In this document: in pieces, positions 12,661-25,198 of the stretch
How positions within the stretch are numbered: the first letter of the stretch is position 1
Layout of the letters: each line of letters begins with the position of its first letter
DNA from: Craterostigma plantagineum
Taxonomy: Eukaryota; Streptophyta; Magnoliopsida; Lamiales; Linderniaceae
Direction of reading: 5' to 3'
NCBI GenBank assembly: GCA_027422505.1
Contig: JAPQWV010001403.1
Location: 26,675-90,674, forward strand
DNA: 64,000 nucleotides
Notes under the pieces: generated by a model
Databases searched by the model: none
Told to the model about the DNA's origin: nothing
The model's input: only the letters and a program-made list of their open reading frames with translations
Made by a program: the position numbers and the translations under genes

Positions 12661-13604
12661 AAGAAGCTGGATCAAAAATAACTTCCAGCATTAATATGAT
12701 CATAAGTCATTAACAAATACAATACAAAACAATTTTATTGGAATATCAGCAATACACGTCATCATAGCATTAATATCATTCATCTACATTCATCCACTAA
12801 CATCATAATCCAAGAAATAACCTATCGGCAACATGTCGGTAAAAGAAAGTGTCATAACCTATGGGCAACAATACCACCACATTTGGTTAAACATGCCATC
12901 CTCTAAGCCATGAAGATCACGAATAACAGCTTTCTTTGCCTTTGAAGCCTTGTGGCACCTCACCTCTCTTCCCCACAACATAGTTTGGTACAATAGGACA
13001 TGTTAAAATTAGGACAACAAACGGTTACCATATGGTACTACTAGAAAGTTTCAATGAACCTCATATAAGAAACGGGGGTACTGTAAAATCAACATACTTT
13101 GTACTGTATATAAGAAATTGTTTTAACCAACAAATCAGTCAAATTTTAACGAAATACTAACTCTATCGACACCCACAATTTGCTAACAGTATAAAAACGA
13201 ATAAGGATCAGCTATTTACAGCTCGACACCTAAAACACGATGATACCCAAAAAGCGGCAACACCCACAACTCGACATCCAATTTAGGTCAATGCATCTAC
13301 CATAAACGTACACAGTACACCTTATCATTGTCTAGAACTTCGTACGCTTCAGCTCAATTTCATTCGCTCGAGTTCAAGAAACTCACGGGTAACCCCGATG
13401 AAAAAAAGTTGAAAACTTACATCAACTTACCTGGACCGAGAAACCCACAGTGGATTGGGTAAACTCGGAGCTTTTCAGGCGCGAGCAGGGGCTGAAGATT
13501 GAAAGAGGATTTGAGAAATGAAATATGAAATTGGAAGCCATCGATCGTATTTGATTTCAATTCATGGTTTGAAGAAGAAAAAATATTTAAGAAAATAATA
13601 AAAG
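12661..13604. other. right internal segment of the 11-kb element
   Basis: This is non-repetitive, with scattered TACC-like words. Around 12880-12980 the minus strand has a short open stretch (MLWGREVRCHKASKAKK) without recognisable domains. Around 13440-13520 the sequence is GC-richer and leader-like, mirroring the left internal segment. No gene can be supported. Confidence 0.3.
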
Positions 13605-13743
13605 AGGGGCAAAGTTGTCACTTTACTCAAGTGGTAGTGATGTCTATGATTGTTTTGAAATAGGGAGTTTGATGATAAATTTATGTGAGTAGGTAGTTAG
13701 TTGATTGAAAGTTACTAAATGGGGATTTAGTTGAGGTTGCCCC
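13605..13743 (-). repeat. right terminal inverted repeat of the 11-kb element
   Basis: Its reverse complement matches 2731-2866 in block order, although several short indels separate the blocks. Confidence 0.5.
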
Positions 13744-15149
13744 TATTTTTTGCTCGGCCCAATATTAGAGAAGCCCATATATAACTCCAAAAACTAATCA
13801 GTATTTTAAATAAAATAAGTATTACTTATCACTTATCAGTATCCCACACTCCAATTAAAACTCATTCTGATAACATCTGTAATTATCCAAATAGCAGCAG
13901 GACTAATTTCTCACGAGTATGATTGGCAATTGGAAGGGGTGCAGGCCACCGCATAATACATACCAGTTTAAATCCCACGCTTATATGCGTGTCTTACTTA
14001 TATAAATTATTTATTAATATTAAAAGATAATTACTAAAAAAAGATGGGTAAATGATCATATATAATGCGAGGCAGTGGGTGTGTTCTTATTTTTTTATCT
14101 TATATAATTATTAATTTGAGATGATTGACCGATTGATACACCAAATCGAGTGTTTTTAACTTTAGCTCAATATTAATAAAAGAGTATAGATAAAAGAATT
14201 TCATCTCGCGTCTGTATTGATACATATTTCAATGGGGTCCATTCATTATATTAATACTTTTTGGCACCTGGCTATATAATATTTAACTTATATTTAATTT
14301 AATTTTAATAGGTGAAAATTATAATATTAACTTTAATTTTATAGTATTTTAAGAATATCAAAAAGGATAGGTATAATTGGGATAAATTTGAAACCAAGGT
14401 AGAATAGTAATTTTGATGAATGACATATCATACTATCATATTAAGGGTGAGGGTCAATTTAGTCGGTAAATATTTATAATTTACATCTTTATTTCTAATT
14501 TCATTATTAAATAATTATCACATTTAACCCCTCAATTTAGATATTAAACATATACTCCTAATCATCATTTTTCCTTTTCTATATATATAAAAATATATTT
14601 CATTTACTAAACATAAATTATAAATTTCAAAACTAAGATTAAATATTATATTCTAAGCACATGCATAGAGTATGGAGATAGTACTAGTATCAATTAATTT
14701 GAGAGCACTTACCATAATGCTATACTTAATAAAATAGAAAAATATTAGTTATTCAAAATATAAATTACTTTTGCCCCAGCACTTATCGGAGAATTCAGTT
14801 TCCATCCCAATTGAGCAAATGGAAAAAAAAAATATCTTCGTCTTCCTCCTACGGGAATTTTTCAGGGTTCTTTTTCCCCTCAAGAAAAATGTCAAATGAT
14901 TGAACTTTCTATTGGTTATGTATTTCTGAATAACTTCTTGATTTGAGGATCTTAGTGATAAAAGGTCAAATGCTTGTAGAGATAGATAAGCAATAAAATG
15001 AGAAAGCTCAATCCTATTTCTATGTAGCTTGTTTTACTCATAAACAATCAAATAATAGGTTCTTTGAAAGTTCAAACTACTCCCTTTGGTTAGAAATTAA
15101 ATAGAGAGTAATAATAAAGTAAATATAAGGGGCTTTTAGAGTTTAGGAC
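13744..15149. other. AT-rich intergenic DNA with a Helitron 3' end
   Basis: No gene is seen. Near 14170-14190 the plus strand has ttaataaaagagtatagat, the reverse complement of a Helitron 5' head of the type found elsewhere in this window. At 14660-14687 there is a candidate Helitron 3' end: a weak palindrome followed by CTAG at 14684-14687 and a host T. The rest is low-complexity AT-rich sequence. Confidence 0.4.
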
Positions 15150-15520
15150 TCCAGTTAAGTTGAGTTAAATTGCATTTAGATTTAAGGATCATGTCAGAAA
15201 ATATTTAGGGTTAAGGACCTGATACACTTAAGTATTTTTCAGTATACCATTTCACGGACATGTAGTAACACTTCGTTATTCTGCAATACCAAGTCATCAT
15301 GCTGAAGTACCACTTTATTGTTTCGCATTACCACTCATTGTTATGCAGCACCACTTCTGTACTCTGAAATAACACAAAATCATCGTCTGATAGCGTTCAT
15401 ATACAATGTATGACACCAGGTTCCTTATCTCTAATTTCATACAAATCGGGTCCTTAATCCAAAAATTCTGACATGGTCATGAAACATAACTTAAAACAGT
15501 TTTTGGCAGCGATACGTAAT
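15150..15520. mobile_element. short inverted-repeat element with a 21-nt-period TACC phrase array
   Basis: The left arm (around 15188-15232, with CATGTCAGAAAAT and GGGTTAAGGACCTGAT) matches the reverse complement of the right arm (around 15420-15475, with CATGTCAGAATTTTTGGATT and AAGGACCCGAT). Between them are phrases starting at 15262, 15283, 15304, 15325, 15345 and 15366. These steps are 20-21 bases, with cores such as gcaatacc, gaagtacc and gcattacc followed by AC. Coding capacity is absent. The sequence is not obviously related to the 11-kb element, but the architecture is the same. Confidence 0.6.
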
Positions 15521-15741
15521 TATACCTAAAAATAATGAAAAATAAGTAAATAAATAACCTGAAATGATTGAAGCGAAACTCCGTTGAAAGATATCCACCG
15601 TCGGAATTCTTCGTTTCGTTCATTTTCCTTTCCCATCAGCCATCGCCGCCCATTTCTTGATCGATCCTCCGCTGACAACAATCGACCCCCAAATCTGACG
15701 TAAACCCTAGATTAGATTCACAGATTACGCAAGAAAAGTAA

Positions 15742-17567
15742 ATGAGCGACGTGGCAGACAAATTAGCCTACTTCCGAGCCATCACCGGCATCGACGACAC
15801 CGATTTGTGCACCGAGATCCTCGCCGCGCACGACTGGGACCTCGAATCGGCCATCGCCTCGATCACGAACACTCAAAAACGGCAACGACGGCGCGCGGCG
15901 GTCGACCGCGCTATTCCCGCCGCTGCAATTTCCACCGACGGCGAAACGGAAGGTCTGATTCTCCAGCCGGGCAACAACGATAACCCGCAAAATCCAACCT
16001 TGGCTTGGAAGTTGATAACCCTACCCTTCTCGATCGTCTCTGCCAGCCTAGGGCTTGTATCGAGTGCGATTGGACTCGGCGTGTGGGCCGCTGGTGGAGT
16101 TTTGTCGTATTCTCTCGGTCTTGTTGGGATTAATGGCTCTAATCGCGCCACAGAGACGACGTTTGCATCTGAAGCTGTTCGATTCGTGGCTGACTTCGAG
16201 AGGGAGTACGGAAGATCGAGGGCTCGCCCTGATTTTGTTGCCGAGGGTTTCATGGACGCATTGCAGAGGTCGAGGCGCGAATACAAACTGATGTTCGTTT
16301 ACTTGCACTCGCCCTGAGCATCAAGACACTGAAATTTTCTGCGAGAGGACGCTGTGCGACGAAAGGCAGGTTGAGTTCTTGAACGAGAACTTCGTGATTT
16401 GGGGTGGGAGTGTGAAGGCGAGCGAAGGTTTCAAGATGAGTAACAGCTTGAAGGCGTCGAGATATCCGTTCTGTGCAGTGGTGATGGCCGCAACCAATCA
16501 GAGGATTGCGATGCTTCAGCAGGTACTTAACTTAGGGCTTGAATTTTTATAGATTGGGTTGCTTTATTGCGCTACGTAAACGATTCGATGCTAGTGATTC
16601 GCAAATGCCTTTAGTGGAGATCATTAGTGATTGTATTAGATTCATATGCTTTATGTGTTAAAACGTTTGGTGCTTGCGATTTTCTTTATCTTTTCCATGG
16701 CCGTAGTTTGTGCTATATTCTTGATGTTTTAAGACTATTACAACGGCAAGTCTTTGTTTTGACGGAGGTGTAAGCGTATTCTCGTTGATCGTTGCAGGTT
16801 GAGGGACCGAAATCTCCCGAAGAAATGATAACAATACTGCAAAGGGTCCTCGAGGAAAGTTCCCCCGTTCTTGTCTCTGCGAGAATCGAAGCTGAAGAAA
16901 GAAGGAACAATATGCGCCTGAGAGAGGAACAAGACGCGGCTTATCGAGCAGCTCTCGAGGCTGATCAAGTAAAGATATTCTAGCTGCTATTTCCATTTCG
17001 TCTCTCTAAGTACCTGAGTTTCAGAACTTCTTATTCTCCACTGTGGTTCTTCCTTCCCAGGCTCGGGAGCGCCAAAGGCAAGAAGAAGAAGAACGAATTG
17101 AGCGCGAAGCTGCCGAAGCAGAGAGGAGAAGGAAGGAGGAAGAAGAGGCACGAGAAAGAGCTGCACTTGAAGCCGCCGAGAGAGAAGCTGCGCTAGCTAA
17201 GATTCGCGAGCAGAAAGCTCTGTCGCTCGGCGACGAAACCCGATAAAGGCCCTAATACCACTCAAGTATGTCGTCGAAAGCGCTTTGTTTACCATTGCAA
17301 ATATGCATTCCTGGAATAATAATAACTCGTTCCACCTTCGGTTCTAGTTCGGTTTCCATCGGGGGAGCGCAAGGAAAGGAGGTTTTATTCGTCGGCGAAG
17401 ATACGATCTCTATACGATTACGTCGATTCTTTGGTTGGTTAGAAATGGATGGTTACAGCCTCGTGTCGAACTTTCCTCGTACCGTCTACGGTGAGGAGAA
17501 GCTCGCCTTGTCGTTGAAGGAGGCGGGATTGCATCCCCAGGCGAGCCTTTTTGTTGAACTGAAATGA
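15742..17567 (+). CDS. PUX10: PUX10-like UBA/UAS/UBX protein, four exons, with one-base frame lesions
   Basis: Exons are 15742-16522, 16798-16968, 17061-17265 and 17341-17567, about 460 residues against roughly 480 in Arabidopsis PUX10. The order is an N-terminal UBA domain (about residues 5-45, with DLCTEILAAHDWDLESAI), a long hydrophobic hairpin (about 85-125), a UAS thioredoxin-like domain (through RYPFCAVVMAATNQRI), a charged Glu/Arg coiled coil in exons 2-3, and a C-terminal UBX domain (RFPSGERKERRF ... LYDYVDSL ... NFPRTVYGEE). PUX10 recruits the AAA ATPase CDC48 to lipid droplets for oleosin turnover, and the hairpin anchors it there. As given, the frame breaks at 16315 (extra T), near 17237 (extra A) and near 17434 (missing T). 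The last acceptor reads ttcg instead of tt(c)ag. I infer sequence error more than decay, but a pseudogene is possible. Confidence 0.8.
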
Positions 17568-18762
17568 TGGACTGCTTTGTTAGTTTACGGTTTGTCGAGT
17601 CGAGTTGCTTTGTCGTACGTAAAACTTCGAATGTCGTAATGTGGTTTCTTTTTTTTTAATACATAGATTTTTGTAGACTCTTGCCCATGCATTGAATGCA
17701 GCAGTTGATCAATCCCTCCTTTGTTCCATTATAAATGTTCCATTCCAAAAGGTTAAAAAAATCTCGTATTTTGTAGACACTTTAGATTGATTGGTCTGTG
17801 AAGATCATGAGAAGGGTACATCACCATAACTTGGCTATTTGAAGCAGATTTGAGGTTCAGAGCAGCCATGTCATGTTAGTGCTACTCTGAATAACTTTTT
17901 TTATTTCTTTTTGTTTTCTTTCGGAATTGAAGCCATGTGTACAGGAATCAGTTTTTTTGATTATTATTACTACCGCAATGCAGAAAATAACTCAATATAA
18001 TTAAACATTGAAAAATTCCTATCTACTTGCTCACATCACAAATTGGAATAGATAATAATACTAGTCTACTTGTACGCTCGTATGCGTATGCTACATCAAA
18101 AAGCAATATAGCGAATGATTTTTTACTTTTTTTTATATATATTACTACTTTTAATTTATTTGATTGACATATATATCAGCCACTGACACTTAATAAAAGA
18201 ATATAGATATTCAGAATTAGGAGCGTCCCATGAAAAATAGAATGTTGAGACTCGAGGCTTTTGATACATAATACAAATTACATGTCCCTGTGGTCTCCTA
18301 TCATTTAGCCATAACGTACGACTAAATAGTAATAACAGAAAAAAAAAAAAAAAAAGGAAGACCTTAATGTCACAACACCATCATCTCATCTGTGCACAAG
18401 ATGGAACAATATATAACCAACCAACATAATAAATACTTTTTTTTATTATTACCATCTCATTATTCTGTGATTCAATTTCGAAACATGGCCGAACCCATCG
18501 GAACTTCAGAACCGAGCTTACAACTGATCGGTACAGACGAACATTATTTCCCGGACGTATGAACAACGCTGTCTGCTTCTCTACATTTTCCGCCTGTAAA
18601 TGGTAAGAGAGAAAAAAAAAAAGGAATGACTTGGTAGATAGAGATAGCTAATGGAGCGTAGCATTTACTGTTTAGCTAAGTATGATAAGACTCCTCACTC
18701 ACCCAGAATTTACAAGTTTCAACGTACGCAGTTTTTTCGTAATGAACAGCGAAATTTTCTTG
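17568..18762. other. intergenic region between convergent PUX10-like and kinase genes
   Basis: The PUX10-like gene runs rightward and the kinase leftward, so this holds both 3' UTRs. Poly-A/T runs occur at 17650 and 18338-18355. A short Helitron fragment occupies 18061-18207. No other gene is supported. Confidence 0.45.
18061..18207 (-). mobile_element. short Helitron-like fragment
   Basis: On the minus strand it begins TCTATATTCTTTTATTAA after an A and ends with a hairpin-like GCATACGCATACGAGCGTAC followed by CTAG and a host T. This is the canonical A|TC...CTAG|T arrangement, about 147 bases long. The 5' head resembles that at 49648. Confidence 0.5.
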
Positions 18763-21700
18763 TCATCGAGCTCCATTTTGCTCACGAGCCGAGGCAGAGT
18801 TTAATCTCTGTTGCAACTGCCAGCGCCGAAAATGTATCAGCATTAGATAAGAAGACAGAAAGCTCGATTTTTTTTTTTTTTGTGTCGTAAGCACGAGATG
18901 AAATTCGCTCACATTCTAGAGATATTTGAAGTAGCTATAGATGGAATCGTAAGCTCACTGCTTGTACTTGTGTCTTTCCGCATTTAATTCATCATTCAAG
19001 CTAATCATCCTGCAGTAGATGAGATGTGATAATGATGATAAAAGATCTTTATAAAAAATAAACTAACGCAGAGAAGACGAAGTTCAAATGACAAGGAAAA
19101 GAGAAACTACACAAGGAGTAAACTGCTTAAAGTATGCACAGTGTAATCTTAGTAAGTTGATAAATGAGAAGCACCTCGCTTGAAGTTCAGTAATCTTCAT
19201 CATCAGCAGCCGTTCCCTTTCGGATACATTTGATTCAACCTGCGGCCACATAAAAATCAGGGACGTACAACTTTATTGTTCTTTTCTTCACATAATACAG
19301 ATGCAAATGGAGTAATCATTAACAGGGTATCTGATATATGATTTTACATTTCCATTGCTTTCTGGACCGCGAGGTAAAGGAGGCAATTTCCCGGGTGGAG
19401 GAGCTGGAACAGATACAAAAACCTCAATTCATCCACTTTTTCTTTTCTTGCAAATTTAAAGATGCGTGATTGAAACGCACCGTTTTCTACTTCGACAGGT
19501 TGCAAGCTACTCAATAAATTCATGATGAGATCCTGTACTTAAATGGTAATAGATTAGAATTTGACAATATGGAGATAACTGTGACCAGGTACTACGCCGT
19601 AACTGCTGAGTATAGTTTTCGAAGAAAACGTCTTACTTGTTGAATTGATGTTTGTTGCAAGAGATTCTGCAGGTGAGGCATTAGAACTGAAGCGGGCACA
19701 TTACTGGTTCCAATTTCCTTTGGCAACGGAGCATTGGGCTGCAATTTGGGAAACTTTCAGACGACTGGCCAAAGCAACTAATCAATGGTTCGCTTGGAGT
19801 AACAGAAGATAAATAACCAAAGGGACAACAAAGTTTAAAAAAATGAGAGGATTTTCTACAACCACTTGCTTAGAGTCAAAAATCCAGCTTCCAACGCTAG
19901 CAGATTTCCTCAAGGGTGATCCCTACGAACCAAGTCAGCAAAGAAGTTGAGATCGAATTATTTATAATTTCGTTTCTAACTCTAGGAGCAATCAAGATTC
20001 TACTTGGCCCAGTACCTGAGAGCTTCGGCGAGACACTGTTGATACAGGAATATCCTAATAATATTTTATTAGAGTCAGCAAAACCAGTTAAATGGAAAGG
20101 AATGCGATAAAACTTTTTGGCCTACCTTTACAAGATCCACACTCTCTGATGTTACTGAGAATCGCCCTTTTTGTACCAATTCGGTTTTGTTTTGTCCTCA
20201 AAGGAATCTTTAAACCTTGAAACAAAATATTTGTTAGAAGCGTAAAGTGCTTCCAAATATATTACATGAACAGATGAGCTTTAAGCTGGTGAAAACGTAT
20301 AAGCAGATGATCACCTCCCGTGGACTTGATTGGAGCTGAAAGACTGTTTCCTGAAGCTCGGTTGGGAAGGTTAAGAGGCCCACTAAAACTGGGAGTTCGT
20401 CGTACAGATTGATGCCTCTCAGCTCCGACGTTGTTTCACTATCAGCCCTGATGAAGCCGTGGCAACTTCAATATAAATGTACAGTATACAGCTATTCATG
20501 AGAAAAAAAAAAAAAAAAAAGAAACACAGAAAATTGCCGAGATTATACTATTAATGTGTTGCCTTATGGGTGACGCACATCAAAGAAGTTAGTCGCAAAA
20601 TAAAACCTATTTCCTAATTGAATGTTACAAGTAAATAAAAAAGAACATAACCGTGACAAATTATCAGTTCCTGAGTGATTAAAATAAAAGAACAGAAAGG
20701 TAGAAAGGGTAAAGAATGATGCTGCTTCATCGTGCCATATTAGGATCATTAAAAAAAACATGTGAAAGATCGGTAGGTCCAATCAGGCAATCAGAGTACT
20801 CACCTTTCTGAGCTGTGTGTTTTGTCTGCCAGCGTATTACTTAGCACAATATCAGGAATGAGAGGTCCACTTTGACTTTTACGAGGCCTGTGTCTAGTAG
20901 CCTTGGCTTGTGCTGTATCTTTTTCTACTAATGCAGGTGACAACTCAGCTGTTGAACCACCAACACTGTCACTCTCAGTTTTATCACTTTCAGGCTCCGT
21001 TCCCAACCGTGCCTGAGTGTCAACTACAGAAACCTCAGCACCACTTACTTTTTCTCTGAAATTAGGACAGAAACAACTTGTTCAGACTGCGATTGTTAGA
21101 GTTTAGCGATACGCTGACCGAATCATTAAAATTTCAGTTAGGGCTACTAAAGGAAAAAGCGATCAAAATATTTATTGACACTAGTAGGATAGGAGAAAAA
21201 AGCTTAACAAGCAACAAAAGAAAGTAAGTATATAAAATCATGAAGATAAACAATACCTCCCAATATCAAATGGTGAATTTACTGATTTTATCCCTGAGTT
21301 AAACGTATCCTGTGGACACGGGCATTCCTCAATTATTTATATAGCAGATCCGAATTGAATAACCATAATGACATAGACAAGAAAATCCATAAATAATAAA
21401 CAAATATGCACAAAAAAAGGTTAATAACCTTATAGTTCAGTTTTTGTTTCAAATTGTCTTCTTCCATGATTTCTCGTATCTCGTCATCATCTTGCATCTG
21501 CCAAGATGAAACATATATAACAATAATAAAGCCTTAATATTGTTTGAAATTAGACAAAACCGAAAATGTATGCCGTGCGATTACCATAGATGCTTGGTGC
21601 TTCAAATCTTCAATATCAAAGTTCCATGCACTTACTCCTCGCTGATATTCACTCTGAAAGCCAAATAATGGCCTCAAGTGAGAAACAGAAACATAAAAAA

Positions 21701-24243
21701 CGAATAAATCAACCAAACCAAGCATAAAGAGGTTCTGTAAGGTCATGTTGATAATAGATATTAGCCATTCCAGGAAATACAAGAGGAAGAGAGAGATAAA
21801 ATAACGTGCAATCAACAAACCTGTGATATAGCTTCTTGTTCAGCCGAAGGCATTCTTTTCAGTGCAAGCTGTGCTCGTCTTTGAGCTGCATCCAGTCAAC
21901 AACGGTGTACGTGAGCGAATGGAGGGCGAGACAAATATCATTTAGTTCAATCAGATTACCTGGATATCTTTCACACGCTTCCACAAAGGAGGCAGATTAG
22001 CAAATAATTTCTTCACAGAAAGTTCAGGAGGTTTGGCATTCTTGAAAAAAGAATGTTTTAACAGTTTTTCTGCAGTGGGTCTCTTTGTTTGATCTTTCAC
22101 CAGGCACATTGCAACCATTTCTTTAAAAGACTGTAGAAATTTTAAAAACAGCTCAGTATAACGCTGGCAAAATGAACAAAAATAAAGATATGCTGAATCA
22201 TAAGACTGACTAATCATACCTTAGAGAACTTTTTATCACGGTCATAATCCAGACCGGGAGGAGCATTTTGTATTGTCATAAGCAGTACCTATTTGGAATC
22301 AGGTGACAAAACTTAGAAGAGCTCACTGATTAGACAAATGAAACTAAATTCGCCTACCTTCATAGGAGGATATTTAGAAAATGGTGCATGCCCGTGAGCC
22401 AACTCTAGTGCAGTTATACCAAAAGACCATATGTCAGCCCTGTAATGTAAGTTTCGCAGTTACAAACACTAAAAGAAAGATCTGATCTTACGAAATTCCA
22501 CAGCACAAACTATCGAAAATAGCCCTCAAACAACTAGCAACTACACTTAAGCACAAAATAAATATTAAAGTGAAAGTCTAATTACAAAGATCAAACAATT
22601 TATATCTCAAACTAATAATAAACATTAGCATCACTCTTTGAAGCGTGCATAAATTTTCTTCAGTTCACTGACATTCATGAAGGCAAGAAACATTCATCAT
22701 TAAACCACAAAGAATGAGAAACCAATGCTGGACATACTTGAAGTCATATCCTGTTCCAGGCTGCAATACTTCCGGTGCCATCCTTTACAGCAATATAAAA
22801 TAAATTTTAGTTCTTGCCATGGAACACTAACAGCCAAGAGAGAGGGAACTGAAAACTACCAGCATGGAGTCCCAACAAAGGTGTTCCTTGAACGCTGTCT
22901 ATCCCCTCTATCAAACATGCACGCAGAAACACCAAAGTCAGCAAGCTTCACCACACTATCCTTATCCAATAAAATATTCCCTGCCTGCATTAATAAAATC
23001 CCGGACAAGCATACTGTAATTTGCTTATTGTAGGAAATTAGTAATCAACAAAGCATAAATGTGAAAGCATGACCACAGTAATTCCAATAACGTACGAAGA
23101 GTTGAATAAGTAGGCTAACCTTTACGTCACGATGGATGTGACCATGTCGATGAAGGTACTCCAATGCCTTCAAAGTTTCTTTCAAGATAGATCCAATGGC
23201 AGATTCGTCAAATCCTTCTTGATAGGCTATTTTCATCAGGTGGAGGCAAGAACCTTCAGCCATATACTGCATAACCACCCAAAGGTAGTGGTCTACAACA
23301 AACGAGCAGTATGCTTTTATTATATTAGGATGATCGATTAAGCTCATCGTTTGTGCTTCTCTGCGAATATCATCCTGCAAAACGAAGAAAACTAATTTAA
23401 ATGAGATGCCAGATCGATCAGTGGTAAGAAAAATTCCAAGTTTTTTGCAGCATAACTTAATTTTCCGGTGAAGCAGAAGCATGCAATAGTTTCACTTAAT
23501 GGAGAGAGATCCTATTACTCGGTGAACAATACCAAAGAAAGAAATTTGGTAATCCATAATTCATCAGGTTTCAGGGAAAAAAATATATATATACTATACC
23601 CCCATCCTAATCTCAAAGAACATAAATATATTTTAGTACTGAAGCAAATAAAAAAAATTCAGCTTGGTGCATCAGGTACTGAACAGCATCAATGCCACTA
23701 ATCAGCCCCACCTTCAATTATCTTTAGCATGACGAAAATCAATGACAATATAAGCTTGAAAAAGTTCCACCAAAATTTCATAGGCAGCTAAACATTCACA
23801 GAACTCAAACTCAGCAGAAGCCAATTGATTTCCAGCATAAACCTACACAGTAACAAGCACAAAGCCGGCCGATAATGAACAAATAATCACCCTAAACTAA
23901 GCTGAATTCCATGAAACTCCAAACAGCAGCAAGTCAAACCAATCTGAAAACACATAGATCACAGAATCATGTCACATGGCAGACGCTTCAATCACAACGT
24001 TCCAGAAAAACACGCCGAATTACACTGAAAAGGGAAAGAAAAAAGAAGGAGAATTCATATAAAAGCTGAAACAATTCGGAAGAGAACCAGATTGCTATTG
24101 CATCTGTCGAGATCCAAGCACTTCACCGCCACAACTTCCTCGGTCGGCAGATAGATCGCTCTGTACACAGTTGCGCTGGCACCATGTCCAACTTCTTCAA
24201 GTAGCTTGTAATCATTATGATTTGCTGAGAAAACTTTCCCCAT
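18763..24243 (-). CDS. STE20-type (SPAK/OSR1-like, GCK group) serine/threonine protein kinase, 22 exons
   Basis: The start ATG is at 24243 ([19 protein letters not shown]). Exons: 24243-24088, 23374-23120, 22984-22860, 22782-22738, 22439-22358, 22288-22220, 22130-21960, 21885-21821, 21653-21585, 21497-21429, 21309-21257, 21055-20804, 20447-20315, 20215-20126, 20054-20016, 19922-19866, 19738-19637, 19532-19481, 19403-19348, 19239-19175, 19009-18959 and 18816-18763. The product is about 700 residues. The kinase domain shows the glycine loop ([11 protein letters not shown]), the VAVK lysine, HRDVK, ADFGVSA and MAPEVLQPG. The tail has [38 protein letters not shown] and a C-terminal coiled coil ([16 protein letters not shown]). 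The exon structure matches the multi-exon plant family near BLUS1. One-base losses disturb the frame in exons 8, 13 and 14 and near the donor of exon 21. In vivo substrates are unknown. Confidence 0.88.
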
Positions 24244-24532
24244 TTTCACGACGAATTCATACACTAAACAAAACCACGAATCCCAAACAAACACAGCACA
24301 GCGGCGCAGGTATCGATTGTAGGAACAGTCTACCTCAGATTAATCAAACGAACAAGCTAAACAAATTTGCTTAGTCCGAGGAGAGGTCAGCTCAGAAATT
24401 GTCGAGTCTACACAGGTATGGACTGTATTGAGTATTCTCTCTCTCTCTCTCTCTCTCTCCCTCTCCCCTCCCTCTCTCACACACTCACATACATACACAA
24501 ATGCTACGAATTAATACGATACTAATTAATTT
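24244..24532. other. 5' leader/promoter side of the kinase gene
   Basis: This is non-coding. It contains a CT/TC microsatellite (24436-24476), typical of plant leaders near transcription starts, followed by CA-rich sequence to about 24500. Confidence 0.5.
24436..24476. repeat. CT dinucleotide microsatellite
   Basis: An almost pure CT run with a few CCT interruptions lies about 190 bases upstream of the kinase start codon. Confidence 0.85.
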
Positions 24533-24750
24533 ATTTTTTTTACTGTCCCGAGTTATCCACACAACCCGGCTATGGCTAACCGCCACACAGTCCAGAGGTG
24601 AGACTAATCTGGGGTCTGATTGATACGTCCAAAACCCACTCAACAACGATAGTCATGGGCTTAAAGCCCAGGGGGACTTCTCAAAGGAATGTGAGAGGCA
24701 AGATTCAATCCCTTGACCTCCCAGCCACATGACCATTAGACCAAGCGGTT
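24533..24750 (-). mobile_element. tRNA-derived SINE
   Basis: On the minus strand the head (AACCGCTTGGTCTAATGG...) has an A-box-like start, then GGGATTGAATCTTGCC as a B-box-like segment. The body is unique and the tail is A-rich (poly-T at 24533-24540 on the plus strand). Imperfect duplicated flanks (taaattaattagta and aaactaatttgta) suggest a target duplication. The length of about 215 bases suits plant SINEs. It is not a functional tRNA gene, since no cloverleaf can be completed. Confidence 0.6.
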
Positions 24751-25198
24751 ACAAATTAGTTTATCTATTTCATTCTGTATTACAAATTAATTTAAAAATA
24801 AATAATTTTGCGGAGATTGGAATTTTAGTCTATGAGATCCGTTGACCATATGCAATGTAGTGACAAAATGTGTGTTTTTTCAACACAATGAGCCGATGAT
24901 AGGAATGCTGCCACGTGGATTGGCCCAATTAATAATAGGGACTCTCCATGGGCCACGCGGAACGTGCTGCCTATTAGACTATAATTGGGGTTTATGAGTT
25001 AGGAAAAATCGTCATAGCATCGACTCATCAATCAAATTTTTTGTACGACTATTAAAAAAATAAAACAAAATATTAAACCACTTACCTTTCATAACCTTAT
25101 AATAACTATTCTATTTAAGTATTTACTTATTAAAATTATTTAATAATAATTAACTTTATTTTATTCATACACGTAGAGTGTGCCGAAATAGTAGTATA
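24751..25198. other. AT-rich spacer including a degenerate Helitron 3' part
   Basis: No gene is seen. The end of this stretch (25170-25195: CACGTAGAGTGTGCCGAAATAGTAGTA) resembles the 3' tail of the Helitron copies that follow. It therefore probably belongs to an older copy of the same family. Confidence 0.35.

Larger units (their letters stand above)
2731..13743. mobile_element. large element (about 11 kb) with diverged inverted ends and a 23-nt-period interior; MULE-like by architecture
   Basis: The sequence from 2731 inward and the reverse complement of 13743 inward share ordered blocks: ATCAACTAACT, then ATTTATCA, then AAACTCCC...TTTC, then a CCCC block. These look like terminal inverted repeats of about 140 bases that have diverged. 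The ends begin GGTGATAATC and GGGGCAACCTC. Flanking T/A-rich bases prevent a certain target duplication. The interior has a GC-richer left segment (2900-3540), phrase arrays (3547-7060 and 9942-12660), an inserted hAT element, and a right segment (12661-13600). No transposase belonging to the outer element is seen, so it is probably non-autonomous. It could also be two elements of one family enclosing satellite DNA. Confidence 0.5.

Noticed and set aside
12870..12990. Minus-strand open stretch as a FAR1/MULE transposase remnant
   Set aside because: No zinc-finger or catalytic motif can be seen, and the stretch is too short to assign.
16048..16308. Minus-strand open frames inside PUX10 exon 1
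   Set aside because: They are shadows of the GC-rich UBA and hydrophobic region, and the plus-strand product is clearly recognised.
24700..24750. tRNA gene
   Set aside because: Only box-like promoter words are present. Acceptor and anticodon stems cannot be formed, and the sequence continues into a SINE body.
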